Origin: Hyphomicrobiales bacterium
Lineage (GTDB): Bacteria > Pseudomonadota > Alphaproteobacteria > Rhizobiales > Aestuariivirgaceae
Direction: 5' to 3'
NCBI GenBank assembly: GCA_025363755.1
Contig: JANYLQ010000058.1
Coordinates: 1-50,882 of the forward strand
DNA: 50,882 nucleotides
Below, piece by piece: positions 41,520 to 49,834 of this stretch. Numbering within the stretch: position 1 is the first letter of the stretch; every line of letters begins with the position of its first letter. The position numbers and the translations under genes were made by a program. The notes below the pieces were generated by a model, which worked only from the letters and a program-made list of their open reading frames with translations, was not told the DNA's origin and made no database searches.

Positions 41520-41756
41520 TTATGAAAGTTCGAGCAATGGTTGGCCAGCCATTACGGGCTCTTCATTATCAGTCAAGAATTTTGCGATCTTGCCTGCTTG
41601 ATCGGTCTTCACTTCGTTGAATGACTTCATCACCTCGATAATTCCAATCACATCCCCAATGGCAATCAAGTCGCCTTCATTTTTGAAGTTCGGTTTGTCG
41701 GGTGCGGGCTTTCGGTAGAAAGTTCCGGGTAAGGGTGAAAGAATGTGTTTAGCCAT
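41520..41756 (-). CDS. Short biotin carboxyl carrier protein
   Basis: A 78-residue single biotinyl domain. The biotinylated Lys is in IEVMKSFNEV (about 40-49), where EVMKSF replaces the EAMKM of ordinary AccB. This variant is, as I recall, common in PxpABC-linked carriers. The N-terminal ILSPLPGTFYRKPAPDKPNF and the C-terminal GQPLLELS complete the beta barrel. AccB usually has an additional Pro/Ala-rich N-terminal region, which is missing here. A GAGGAAC ribosome binding site precedes the ATG, and the gene ends 4 bp before accC. It probably shuttles CO2 from AccC to an unknown acceptor in lactam metabolism. Confidence 0.9.
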   Translation of the reverse strand: MAKHILSPLPGTFYRKPAPDKPNFKNEGDLIAIGDVIGIIEVMKSFNEVKTDQAGKIAKFLTDNEEPVMAGQPLLELS

Positions 41757-41774
41757 TTTTGTTCCTCGTAAATT

Positions 41775-42503
41775 CTAGGCAGCGTCGAGATAGGGTTGAA
41801 CAGCTTCGCGGACTGCTTTAACAATGGCAACTGCATTGGGTGTGTCGGAATGGATGCAGATCGTGTCAGCGCGAACAGCAACATCTTTGCCGCCAACACT
41901 TTCCACTTTGCCCTCTTTAATTGCGCGAACAGAGCGAGCTGCGGCGCGGACTGGATCTTTGGCATCATGCTCGCGCGTGATGATCAAGCCACCATCGTCG
42001 TTGTATTCGAGATCAGTATAAAACTCGGCGATGAATTTATGGCCGCGTGCGGGATAGACTTTATCATGCAGCGTGTTGATCATGCCCAGTAGCGGCACTT
42101 TAAAAACATCAGCGGCGTCGCACACACCGTTGGCAATATCATCCATCCGCGCCGCCATGCCATAAAGCGAGCCATGCGGCTTGATGTGGTTCAGCTGCAT
42201 GCCTTCAGCTTCCAGAAATCCTTTGAGCGCGCCGATTTGATAGATCAGGCAGTTGGTGATTTCCTCGCGGCTGATTTTCATTTCGCGCCGGCCGAAACCT
42301 TGCAAGTCTGGTAGCGAAGGGTGTGCGCCCACCTTCACGCCATGCAGCTTGGCCAATTTCACCGTGGCCCTCATGTGGTTAAAATCTGACGCATGAAAAC
42401 CGCAGGCGACATTGGCGATATCGATAAGTGGCATGATGCCAGCATCATCGCCGATCTTATAAAGGCCAAAGCCCTCGCCCATATCGCAATTGATCATCGT
42501 CAT
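41775..42503 (-). CDS. pxpA: 5-oxoprolinase subunit A (LamB/YcsF family)
   Basis: A 242-residue LamB/YcsF protein from the ATG at 42503. The longer frame to 42563 adds 20 residues not matching the family. The start is the diagnostic INCDMGEGFGLYKIGDD with ANVACGFHASDFNHMRATV (about 30-48) and VGAHPSLPDLQGFGRREM near 60. HIKPHGSLYG at about 104 and ADTICIHSDTPNAVAI near the C-terminus are the other signatures. It is required with PxpB and PxpC for ATP-dependent cleavage of 5-oxoproline. It precedes the BCCP gene by 18 bp. Confidence 0.93.
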   Translation of the reverse strand: MTMINCDMGEGFGLYKIGDDAGIMPLIDIANVACGFHASDFNHMRATVKLAKLHGVKVGAHPSLPDLQGFGRREMKISREEITNCLIYQIGALKGFLEAEGMQLNHIKPHGSLYGMAARMDDIANGVCDAADVFKVPLLGMINTLHDKVYPARGHKFIAEFYTDLEYNDDGGLIITREHDAKDPVRAAARSVRAIKEGKVESVGGKDVAVRADTICIHSDTPNAVAIVKAVREAVQPYLDAA

Positions 42504-42614
42504 CGGAATAACCCCAAACTTCTCACAGCGGATATTTATGGGTGAGAATCCGTTGAACGGCAAGTAGCTGGATTTTCATTGGGCGCATAAACTTCTTTGC
42601 TGTGGAGAACAGCC

Positions 42615-43544
42615 TCAGCTTGCGCCTGCAAAATATTTGAGCGACCGCGCCAAATCTTCCTCACGATAGCCACGGCCAATCACCACAATTGTGTTGTCTT
42701 CCCTGCTCTCTTGCTCTGGTAGAATTTCAGGTGATTGCGCGATTTTCCGCACTGTTTGCACCAACAGCCGTCCTGCGGGTGTGCGCACCACGCCCTTCAC
42801 GCGCATGATGTCATTGCCTCGGGCGTGGAGCAAAGCTGAAAGCCAAACGCTGAAGCTGGTCCAATCGACTGTTTCATCAAGAGCCAGTTTGGAGGGGAAA
42901 ATCGGCGACAATGCTTTTTCATTCAAAACTTCAGCCAGATGTTCAGGCTCAGACTGATCAAAATCTGGCAAGGGAACTTCCGTACCTTTCACGGTGCCAA
43001 AGATTTGTGCGCCCGGATTGATCACATGTAACGTTGCCAGCAAGCGCGCAAGATCATCTGGATTGGCCTCATCGATTTTAGATACCATCATGCAATCGGC
43101 AATCTCAATTTGCTTTCGCCCCAAAGGCTCGCTGCGCAATTGGATAAGCGCATGCAACGCATCCACCATCACCAAAGTTTCACTGACGATGATGTGATGC
43201 ACAAGAATGGGATCAGTGCGGATCGCTTCGACAATCGGGCCGGGGTCAGCCAAGCCGCTGGTTTCCAAAACGATGCGCTCGAGCCTGTCTTCCGTTTGCG
43301 AGCTTCGCTCATCACAAATTTTGCGCAACAGTGCGATGAGATCAGCTTTGCCCACACAACAAGCGCAGCCACCTGCGAGAACTGCAAGGTTCGATGAGCC
43401 TTGCAGCAAAGCATCATCCACCGGTGTTTCAGCTGCTTCATTTACAATCACAAAGGCCCCTTTGAAAACGCCTTCGTGCAATTGATGGCGCAGCCAAGTG
43501 GTTTTTCCAGAACCCAGAAAACCACCCAGCACCGTCATGCGCAT
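42615..43544 (-). CDS. COG0523/CobW-type metallochaperone GTPase
   Basis: A GTPase of 309 residues from ATG 43544, preceded by AGAAGG at five bases; an in-frame TTG at 43559 is less likely. The Walker A motif is VLGGFLGSGKTTWLR. The metal-binding CxCC is in AGGCACCVGKADL (about 60-72). SGLADPGPIVEAI follows the switch region, and the G4-like SKID is in MVSKIDEANPD. The C-terminal CobW_C part has FSVWLSALLHARGNDIMRVK. COG0523 proteins deliver Zn, Co or similar metals to partner enzymes. The partner may be one of the PxpABC/amidohydrolase proteins encoded downstream or the small Cys protein upstream. The 111-bp gap to pxpA may hold an internal promoter. Confidence 0.9.
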   Translation of the reverse strand: MRMTVLGGFLGSGKTTWLRHQLHEGVFKGAFVIVNEAAETPVDDALLQGSSNLAVLAGGCACCVGKADLIALLRKICDERSSQTEDRLERIVLETSGLADPGPIVEAIRTDPILVHHIIVSETLVMVDALHALIQLRSEPLGRKQIEIADCMMVSKIDEANPDDLARLLATLHVINPGAQIFGTVKGTEVPLPDFDQSEPEHLAEVLNEKALSPIFPSKLALDETVDWTSFSVWLSALLHARGNDIMRVKGVVRTPAGRLLVQTVRKIAQSPEILPEQESREDNTIVVIGRGYREEDLARSLKYFAGAS

Positions 43545-43561
43545 GCGGCCTTCTGACAAGT

Positions 43562-43867
43562 TTAAGAGTCCTTCTCGGTGGATGTTGTAAATCTGGGATC
43601 AAGCGGATCAACTGGTGAACCCGTCCACTGTTCGGCCAAGGCCCAGACTTCGGCAAGATCGCGCACGATGGTTTGATTGCCGAACTGATTGGAGATTTGG
43701 ATACCCGGCACCAACCCGCCATCATGCACATTCAGGCCGTAAGGTTTGAGCACACGTTCTAAAATATCCGCGCGACGAAATCGCGAACGCAAACGCTCAG
43801 CCATATTGGCAGCACCAGCCTCGGTCCAATGACCGGGGGCCTCCGGATATCCACAGGCAGAACACAT
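43562..43867 (-). CDS. Small CxxC protein of unknown function, linked to the COG0523 GTPase
   Basis: A 101-residue protein from ATG 43867, preceded by GAGGAAA. It starts MCSACGYPEAPGHWTEAGA with a CxxC pair directly at the N-terminus, then a basic helix LRSRFRRADILERVLKPYG and a hydrophobic/aromatic C-terminal half (LAEVWALAEQWTG, then DPLDPRF). No catalytic motif or membrane segment. The two cysteines could form half of a zinc site by dimerisation. It lies 17 bp upstream of the COG0523 start codon, so it is an obvious candidate client or metal-site partner. Function not known. Confidence 0.8.
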   Translation of the reverse strand: MCSACGYPEAPGHWTEAGAANMAERLRSRFRRADILERVLKPYGLNVHDGGLVPGIQISNQFGNQTIVRDLAEVWALAEQWTGSPVDPLDPRFTTSTEKDS

Positions 43868-43894
43868 GGTTTGGTATTTCCTCAAAGATGCCGA

Positions 43895-44353
43895 CTACAA
43901 CAGTAGCAGAAACCTACTCGTGAAAACAGGGCGAGTGTCAAATTTGAATCTGGGGTACACCCAAAGAAAAACACTGCGGTCACGCTCGTCATCTGGTGCC
44001 TGTAGTTTTGCATCTTGCTCGCCAATTGCATTGCTCTGAATTTGCTCAAGTGTGGCACCATTATCCGCCAAAAATTGTAGGACGCTGCCAACCCGAACTT
44101 GGGAAGGGGTCGTATTCCAGGAGTCCGTCCCTATCCTGCTCGCAGACCCCTGCATCCAGATGTTTGCCTTTTTGCCACTCAAAAGAGGCAAGACTTGTTC
44201 CTTGAGAAAGTTTTTGTGTTTTTCCTTTAGTGGGCGGAATTTGTGGTCTGCGAAATCATCAAAATCAAAATTCTAGAGCAGGGCCGTAAGCACTCCAGCA
44301 TGAACGAACTCTCCATGGGCATCAATCTTGCCAACACCCGTATCTTTATACAT
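43895..44353 (-). pseudogene. OmpA/MotB-like domain gene with an in-frame TAG
   Basis: From the ATG at 44353, preceded by a strong GAGGAGG, the frame runs 26 codons and meets TAG at 44273-44275, then continues open in the same frame for about 125 codons to 43895. The second part reads FDFDDFADHKFRPLKEKH, VLPLLSGKKANIWMQGSAS, RIGTDSWN, QVRVGSVLQFLADNGA and NAIGEQDAKLQAPDDERDRS. This corresponds to an OmpA-family peptidoglycan-binding domain. There is no signal peptide or barrel. Either the TAG is a genuine inactivating mutation, a sequencing error, or it is read through. It ends 28 bp before the small Cys-protein gene, so it may share its operon. Confidence 0.6.
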
Positions 44354-44993
44354 CAACTCCTCCTCGGGCAGGTTAATGACATGAATCGGAATACTTGCCA
44401 CATTATGAAACCACCAAATTATAGGAGAATCGTTGGCCGCCGCACATCACATAAATTGGGGATGACCTGGCACTTTTTTTGCGCATTTCGCAGTTTGGGG
44501 TCACCTGATTTTTAAGGCTTCTTCATTGCAAGCGATCGAAGCCGATCAAGACCGCTCTCGGAATATCTCTAATTGTAGGGCCTTTTTAAAGTTTCTCCAT
44601 TGTCACGTGGCAAGCAAACAACGTGCAGTGGTAATCAACAGCCCTGCATTTTCTTATCATTATATGAATAGAAAAGCAGAGCAACAACATTGCTCTACCA
44701 AACTTTTGGTTTGCGAGGCCTCCCGGGATTTTGTCCCGCCGTGTGTCCGATCGAATGTCTCCCGACTGGTGGAAGCTCTCGGACCAGCACACGTGAACAC
44801 GCATCGGAACCCTAGGTACAAACTCAATTTTCGGTCTGCAAGGGCGATGCCAACATTAATACCGTGAAATTGAATGATATTCTATTTCCAGTTTTCACAT
44901 TTTAGCGTAACTTTTGGAGTTGGTGCCCAAAAAATAACCAGTGTACTGGCGTAAGCATAACGTTTCAGAGATATCGCAATCGGCTTCTTGACC

Positions 44994-45009
44994 GATCAAA
45001 TTATTGATC
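44994..45009. promoter_or_regulatory. Candidate operator, perfect inverted repeat
   Basis: GATCAA-ATTA-TTGATC, perfect 6-bp arms about a four-base spacer. It lies 195 bp before the importer's first start codon. No regulator gene is adjacent, so its protein is unknown. Confidence 0.4.
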
Positions 45010-45042
45010 ATAGCGTAGACGATGGCGCTGGTTGCGCATGAT

Positions 45043-45065
45043 TTGCTCAATTGACAATTGCACAA
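45043..45065. promoter_or_regulatory. Candidate operator, CAATTG-N-CAATTG palindrome
   Basis: A symmetric CAATTGACAATTG core flanked by partly symmetric TTG/CAA outer bases. It ends 138 bp before the importer's first gene and lies close to the other palindrome, consistent with a regulated promoter region. Confidence 0.4.
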
Positions 45066-45203
45066 CAGATACCGAGGCACGACACAAAAATGCACTTTCA
45101 GTATTCAAAGGCCATTGCCGCCAAACAGAGACAGCGATACTCATTCAAGAGTTGATGCGAAGCAATGGATGAAAACGCATTAAGCTTCAGGGGACGGTAG
45201 TTT

Positions 45204-45995
45204 TTGCAGCAGCATCATAACGCTGATACCGACAGAATTTTGTTGGAAACCTCTGGTCTGACGAAGGTCTTTCGCGGACTAGTTGCGCTGCGTGATCACA
45301 CCATCACTCTGCGCGAGCATGAAATTCTGGGTGTCATCGGACCAAATGGTTCGGGCAAAAGCACATTCTTCAACTTGATAACCGGTTTTTCCAAACCGAA
45401 TTCTGGCCAAATCAGTTTCGATGGTCAATCCATCGCAGGCCTTGCCAACTCGCGCATTGTAGAGCTTGGGATTGCAAGAACCTTTCAAGGCTCGCGGTTG
45501 TTTTCATCATTGTCAGTTTCAGAAAATGTCCTGGTTGCAGCACAATTGCGTCATCCCATAGCACCGCTGAATGCTATTTTGCGCGGTAGCCGTTATTATT
45601 CGCGCCTCAAGGAAGCACAAGATATTGGCAATAGGCTGCTTGAGTTCATGGGGCTCACTGCACAGGCTGATCGATTGGCCGCCGATTTGCCTTATGGTGA
45701 CCAGCGCCGTTTGGAAATTGCCCGCGCCTTGGCCACAGAACCAAAACTGCTGCTGTTAGATGAACCCGCGGCCGGGCTGGATTCCCACGAGACCCATGAG
45801 TTGGTTTCTCTCATCAGATCGATTCGTGATAAGTTTGGCATCACAGTGGTGGTGGTGGAGCACGACATGGATCTCATCATGACAGTCTGTGAACGCATAC
45901 AGGTTTTAGCTGCAGGTGAGGTTATCTGCGTTGGCACGCCCGAAGAGGTACGCCGCCATCCTCGCGTTCGAGAGGCTTATCTTGGATATGAATGA
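45204..45995 (+). CDS. livG: Branched-chain-type ABC ATPase, LivG-like
   Basis: ATPase of 263 residues. The start is TTG at 45204 with AGGGGACGG upstream; no closer ATG exists in frame. Walker A is GPNGSGKSTFFN (about 47-58). The signature is atypical: LPYGDQRRLEIARAL, where LSGG is replaced by LPYGDQR, as is normal for LivG. Walker B is LLLLDEPAAGLD, with VVVVEHDMDLIM as switch. The C-terminal YLGYE is LivG-like. It is the first gene of an operon of five transporter genes plus a cyclase-family hydrolase. Confidence 0.93.
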   Translation: MQQHHNADTDRILLETSGLTKVFRGLVALRDHTITLREHEILGVIGPNGSGKSTFFNLITGFSKPNSGQISFDGQSIAGLANSRIVELGIARTFQGSRLFSSLSVSENVLVAAQLRHPIAPLNAILRGSRYYSRLKEAQDIGNRLLEFMGLTAQADRLAADLPYGDQRRLEIARALATEPKLLLLDEPAAGLDSHETHELVSLIRSIRDKFGITVVVVEHDMDLIMTVCERIQVLAAGEVICVGTPEEVRRHPRVREAYLGYE

Positions 45996-46719
45996 CAGCC
46001 ATTCAGCGATGTTTAAACTTCAAGGACTCCAAGTGAGATTTGGGGCCGTGCGCGCATTGAAGGGCATTTCATTGCACGTCAACCAAGGCGAAGTTGTCGC
46101 GCTCTTAGGGGCCAATGGTGCCGGAAAAAGCACGACGCTGCGAACCATCTCCGGCCTGTCGCGCCCCAGTGCTGGAAATATTTTCTTTGCAGGCCAATCT
46201 ATTACCACCTTCCCATCAACGAAAATCGTACGTCTCGGCATTGCCCATAGTCCCGAAGGTCGCCGCCTGTTTGGGGGGCTGACGGTTGCAGAAAATCTCC
46301 GGCTCGGCTCTTGCTCGCGCAGTGATACGGACGGAATTGCTGCTGATACTGAACGCATGTTTTCGCTGTTTCCAATTCTGCGTGAGCGCCGCCCTCAATT
46401 GGCAGGGACTTTATCGGGTGGCGAGCAACAGCAACTGGCCTTGGCGCGGGCTCTAATGGCTGCACCAAAACTGTTACTCTTGGACGAGCCGTCATTGGGG
46501 GTGGCCCCCTTGCTGGTCAAACATATCTTCGAAGCGCTTGCGGAATTGAAACGACAAGGTATGACCATGCTATTGGTTGAACAGAACATGAAGCTTGCAT
46601 TGAAGTTGGCAGATCGCGCTTACGTGCTGCGAACCGGTTCTATTGCGTTGCATGGAAGCTCAGCCGAACTGTTATCAGATGACCGAGTGGCGCAAGCCTA
46701 TCTGGGAGCGGCACAATGA
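45988..46719 (+). CDS. livF: Branched-chain-type ABC ATPase, LivF-like
   Basis: ATPase of 243 residues from the ATG at 45988, overlapping livG by 8 bp; 46009 is an alternative start. Walker A is GANGAGKSTTLR (about 42-53). HSPEGRRLFGGLTVAENLRL at about 92 is the LivF hallmark. The signature is TLSGGEQQQLALARALM, Walker B LLLLDEPSLGVAPLL and switch LVEQNMKLAL. It partners LivG at the membrane, giving one ATP site per permease. Confidence 0.93.
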   Translation: MNDSHSAMFKLQGLQVRFGAVRALKGISLHVNQGEVVALLGANGAGKSTTLRTISGLSRPSAGNIFFAGQSITTFPSTKIVRLGIAHSPEGRRLFGGLTVAENLRLGSCSRSDTDGIAADTERMFSLFPILRERRPQLAGTLSGGEQQQLALARALMAAPKLLLLDEPSLGVAPLLVKHIFEALAELKRQGMTMLLVEQNMKLALKLADRAYVLRTGSIALHGSSAELLSDDRVAQAYLGAAQ

Positions 46720-47618
46720 GCGATTTGGTATATATCCTTCAACAAATGATCAATGCGGTTAGCCTCGGCAGCCTCTATGCGCTGGTGGCAGTTGGACTGT
46801 CGATTGTCTTTGGTGTTCTAAAACTCACAAACTTTGCCCATGGCGATGTGATGATGGTGGGTGCCTTTACAACAGTGCTGCTGATTGGAGTTGGCATGCC
46901 TTTCATTCCAGCGCTTTTCTGCGGCATCCTTGGCGCGGCACTTGCTGGACTTCTCATTGAACGCATCGCCTATAGGCCTGTCCGAAATGCGCCTGATGTC
47001 ACGCGACTTTTGACGAGTCTCGCCGTGACTTACATTCTTGAAAACTTCGGCATTCTTGTCTTTTCATCTTCACCCCGAAATTTTCCGTTGCCAGATGCAC
47101 TCAACGAATCCTGGCAATTCATGGGTGGCGCAATCACCTTTACTAACATCAATCTCCTCACCTTGGCGCTTACATTTGCGTCATTGATCGGGCTTGGCTG
47201 GTTCATCACCAAGACGACACTGGGCCTTGGCATGCGTGCGGCATCAGAAGATATGTCGGCGGCACAACTTGTTGGCCTTGATGTTAATCGGTTGATCGTC
47301 GTGGCATTTATTGTTGCCTCAGGCTTTGCCGGATTGGCCGGAATTTTGTGGGCCGCACAAGCCGGGGTGATTCAGCCCCAGATGGGCTTTACGCCGCTGC
47401 TGAAAGCATTTGTTGCGGCCATCATCGGTGGGTTTGGTTCTATTGCTGGCGCACTTCTCGGTGGATTTGTGTTGGGCGCACTTGAAATCTTCATCGTTGC
47501 ATTTCTGCCTGATGCCATAACGCCTTATCGGGATGCCATCGTGTTTTCACTTCTTATTGCATTTCTGTTGTTCAGGCCGGGCGGCATATTAAAGCCCAAT
47601 CGGGAAATCAAACTATGA
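46716..47618 (+). CDS. livH: Branched-chain-type ABC permease, LivH-like
   Basis: Inner-membrane permease, 300 residues, with about eight hydrophobic segments. NAVSLGSLYALVAVGLSIVF near the start and LKLTNFAHGDVMMVGAF (about 40) are LivH hallmarks. SEDMSAAQLVGLDVNRLIVV at about 180 is the coupling loop, and AVIGGFGSIAGALLGG-type sequence (AAIIGGFGSIAGALLGGFVL) follows near 240. Both ends overlap neighbours by 4 bp. Confidence 0.94.
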   Translation: MSDLVYILQQMINAVSLGSLYALVAVGLSIVFGVLKLTNFAHGDVMMVGAFTTVLLIGVGMPFIPALFCGILGAALAGLLIERIAYRPVRNAPDVTRLLTSLAVTYILENFGILVFSSSPRNFPLPDALNESWQFMGGAITFTNINLLTLALTFASLIGLGWFITKTTLGLGMRAASEDMSAAQLVGLDVNRLIVVAFIVASGFAGLAGILWAAQAGVIQPQMGFTPLLKAFVAAIIGGFGSIAGALLGGFVLGALEIFIVAFLPDAITPYRDAIVFSLLIAFLLFRPGGILKPNREIKL

Positions 47619-48655
47619 TGGCGCGCGCTGTCACACTAGCTCTTGCGCTGGTGCTTATGGCGGCCATTGCTTTTGGTGCGCCATATGTTGTGAGTGATTA
47701 CATGGTGCGGATCATTTTGTTGATTGCCCTCAATTCCATATTCGTATTGTCGTTGTCTTTGAGCAACGGCTTCACCGGCGTGTTTTCACTCGGCCATGTT
47801 GGCTTCATTGGGGCAGGAGCCTATCTCTCCGGCATTCTTACCTTGACTGTCGAGCAGAAACATTCGCTTTTGCCTCACTTGCCCGCGTTTTTGAATTGGT
47901 TCAGCTTACCGTTCCTACCAGCAACTTTGGTGGCTGGCGTACTTATGACCCTGCTGGCCGTCATTGTGGGATACCCGCTCATGCGTTTGTCGGGATATTT
48001 TGTTTCGGTTGCCACCATGGGCTTTCTCATCATCGTCAATGTTGTGTTGATCAATGCCAGTGATTTTACGCGCGGTGCCCGTACATTCACAGGCGTGCCA
48101 CTGGATACTTCATTGCCATGGGTATTCGGTTGGCTGGCGGTCACTTTATTAGTGCTATGGCGCTTGGTATACTCACCCTTCGGGCGGCGGATGAAGGCTG
48201 TACGCGATGATACGATTGCGGCAAGCGCAGTGGGCATTGATGTTTTGAAAACGCGTCTTTTGGCGTTTGCAATTGGGGCCTTCTTTGCCGGTGTTGGTGG
48301 CTCGCTCTATGCGCATTATCTTGGTTCATTCTCACCCGTCACATTCTATTTTGCGATGACAATGAATCTCATTGCGATGCTAGTATTGGGCGGCATGGGA
48401 TCGCTGTCAGGCGCAATTATTGGTGTCATCTCCGTGTCCATCCTGTCTGAACTTTTGCGCTCTGTAGAACGCGGATTCACAATCGGGGACGTCACCATTC
48501 CAGCGCTCTATGGTGCCAGCCAGATCGTTCTGGGCTTCATATTTATCTTAATCATGATCTTCCGGCCAAAGGGGATCATGGGGGAACGAGAGCTTTCACT
48601 CGGATTCTTGAATAGTTCGGCAAAGATTCAATTTAAACAAGGAGAAGTAAAATGA
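47615..48655 (+). CDS. livM: Branched-chain-type ABC permease, LivM-like
   Basis: Inner-membrane permease, 346 residues, with eight to nine hydrophobic segments. IALNSIFVLSLSLSNGFTGV and FSLGHVGFIGAGAYLSGI (about 55-72) are typical, as are YSPFGRRMKAVRDDTIAA and AVGIDVLKTRLLAFAIGAFF at about 205 and VLGGMGSLSGAIIG near 260. The C-terminus is a lysine-rich tail (KIQFKQGEVK) that also supplies AAGGAG as the ribosome binding site of the next gene. Confidence 0.94.
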   Translation: MMARAVTLALALVLMAAIAFGAPYVVSDYMVRIILLIALNSIFVLSLSLSNGFTGVFSLGHVGFIGAGAYLSGILTLTVEQKHSLLPHLPAFLNWFSLPFLPATLVAGVLMTLLAVIVGYPLMRLSGYFVSVATMGFLIIVNVVLINASDFTRGARTFTGVPLDTSLPWVFGWLAVTLLVLWRLVYSPFGRRMKAVRDDTIAASAVGIDVLKTRLLAFAIGAFFAGVGGSLYAHYLGSFSPVTFYFAMTMNLIAMLVLGGMGSLSGAIIGVISVSILSELLRSVERGFTIGDVTIPALYGASQIVLGFIFILIMIFRPKGIMGERELSLGFLNSSAKIQFKQGEVK

Positions 48656-49830
48656 CGAATGTAACACGACGCACCGCCCTCGGATTGGGGCTTTCTGCGG
48701 CATTGATGGTTGGAACGACTGGCAGATCTTATGCTGCTGATCCAATCAAGATTGGGTTTCCGGCCAATTTGACGGGCAATGCAGCCTCGCTCGATGCCCC
48801 TATGTTGAATGGTGGCAAATTAGCTGCGGCTGAAATCAACGCCGCGGGTGGTGTGCTGGGGCGACCGATTGAACTTGTAGTATATGATACCAAGAGTGAT
48901 GCCACAGTTATTTCAACAGTTGGTAGCCAGCTCATCGATAGTGACAAGGTTGTCGGCATGGTTGCCTATTCTGATTCAGACTCAGTTCTGGCGCTAGGCC
49001 CGCAAATTCAGAAAGCAAAAATTCCGTTGATCACGCCCGGCGCGACATCACCAAAATTGCCAAGTCAACTTGGCGATGAAGTCTTCCTGGCTTGCTTTGG
49101 AGATAATGTACAAGCGGCAGTTGGTGCTGAGTTTGCGCTCAACAAATTAAATGCCAAGACTGGCTATTTGCTCACTGACATTGGTACTGAATACACAACA
49201 TTGCTGTCTGACTATTTTGTAAAAACCTATGAGCACGGCGGCGGCAAGCTCTTGGGTAAAGATAGCTACAAGACGGGTGATAAAACTTTCACAGCGCAAA
49301 TTGCCAAGATCAAGGCTTTGCCAGAAGCCCCAGGATTTATTTATGCCGCATCTCTGGTTGATGAAGTAACCCTCATCCTGAAACAGCTTCGTCAAGCTGG
49401 TATCAATGTGCCTGTTGTGGGCGGTGATGGCTATGACTCGCCGCTGCTTCTGCAAGTGGGTGGCAAGGCTGCTGAAAATACCTACTTCACCACGCATTCC
49501 TACATTGGTGAAGGTGCAACACCAAAGGTGCAGGCATTCATGACAGCATATAAAGCCGCCAACAAGGTGGATCCAGAAAATGCATTTGCGGCCCTTGGCT
49601 ATGACGCTGTCAAACTGATGGCTGATGCAATCAAACGCGCAGGTGCTGTCGATTCAGCGAAGATCCGTGATGCCATTGCAGCGACTTCCGGTTTTGACGG
49701 AGTGACTGGTACAATTACTTACCGTCCGGGCATTGCTGTTCCGGATAAATCGGTGTCGGTCATTGGCGTTAAAGATGGTAAGCTGATGCTGGCCAGTGAA
49801 TCAGCACCAACCTTTATACCGGAACCATAA
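48652..49830 (+). CDS. Branched-chain-type substrate-binding protein, LivK/Leu-Ile-Val-binding family
   Basis: Type 1 periplasmic-binding protein, 392 residues. The N-terminus NVTRRTALGLGLSAALMVG is a Tat-like signal ending in a SYAADPIKIG cleavage region near residue 26. DPIKIGFPANLTGNAASLDA starts the mature protein. LNGGKLAAAEINAAGGVLGRPI (in pieces GGKLAAAEINAAGGV and LGRPIELVVYDTKSD) and TPGATSPKLPSQLGDEVFLA near 128 are family segments. It gives ligand specificity to the importer. The cyclase gene downstream suggests an aromatic or cyclic amide/acid rather than a branched-chain amino acid. Confidence 0.92.
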   Translation: MTNVTRRTALGLGLSAALMVGTTGRSYAADPIKIGFPANLTGNAASLDAPMLNGGKLAAAEINAAGGVLGRPIELVVYDTKSDATVISTVGSQLIDSDKVVGMVAYSDSDSVLALGPQIQKAKIPLITPGATSPKLPSQLGDEVFLACFGDNVQAAVGAEFALNKLNAKTGYLLTDIGTEYTTLLSDYFVKTYEHGGGKLLGKDSYKTGDKTFTAQIAKIKALPEAPGFIYAASLVDEVTLILKQLRQAGINVPVVGGDGYDSPLLLQVGGKAAENTYFTTHSYIGEGATPKVQAFMTAYKAANKVDPENAFAALGYDAVKLMADAIKRAGAVDSAKIRDAIAATSGFDGVTGTITYRPGIAVPDKSVSVIGVKDGKLMLASESAPTFIPEP

Positions 49831-49834
49831 TATC

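Larger units (their letters stand above)
44354..45203. other. 850-bp intergenic region upstream of the Liv-type operon
   Basis: No gene recognised in either strand; the open frames in it have no family resemblance. It should contain the promoter of the plus-strand importer operon and that of the minus-strand OmpA-like/COG0523 operon. Two palindromes near the plus-strand end are listed separately. Confidence 0.5.

Noticed and set aside
44586-44804. A 72-codon minus-strand frame in the Liv-operon leader
   Set aside because: No ribosome binding site, unusual composition and no recognisable homology; treated as non-coding.
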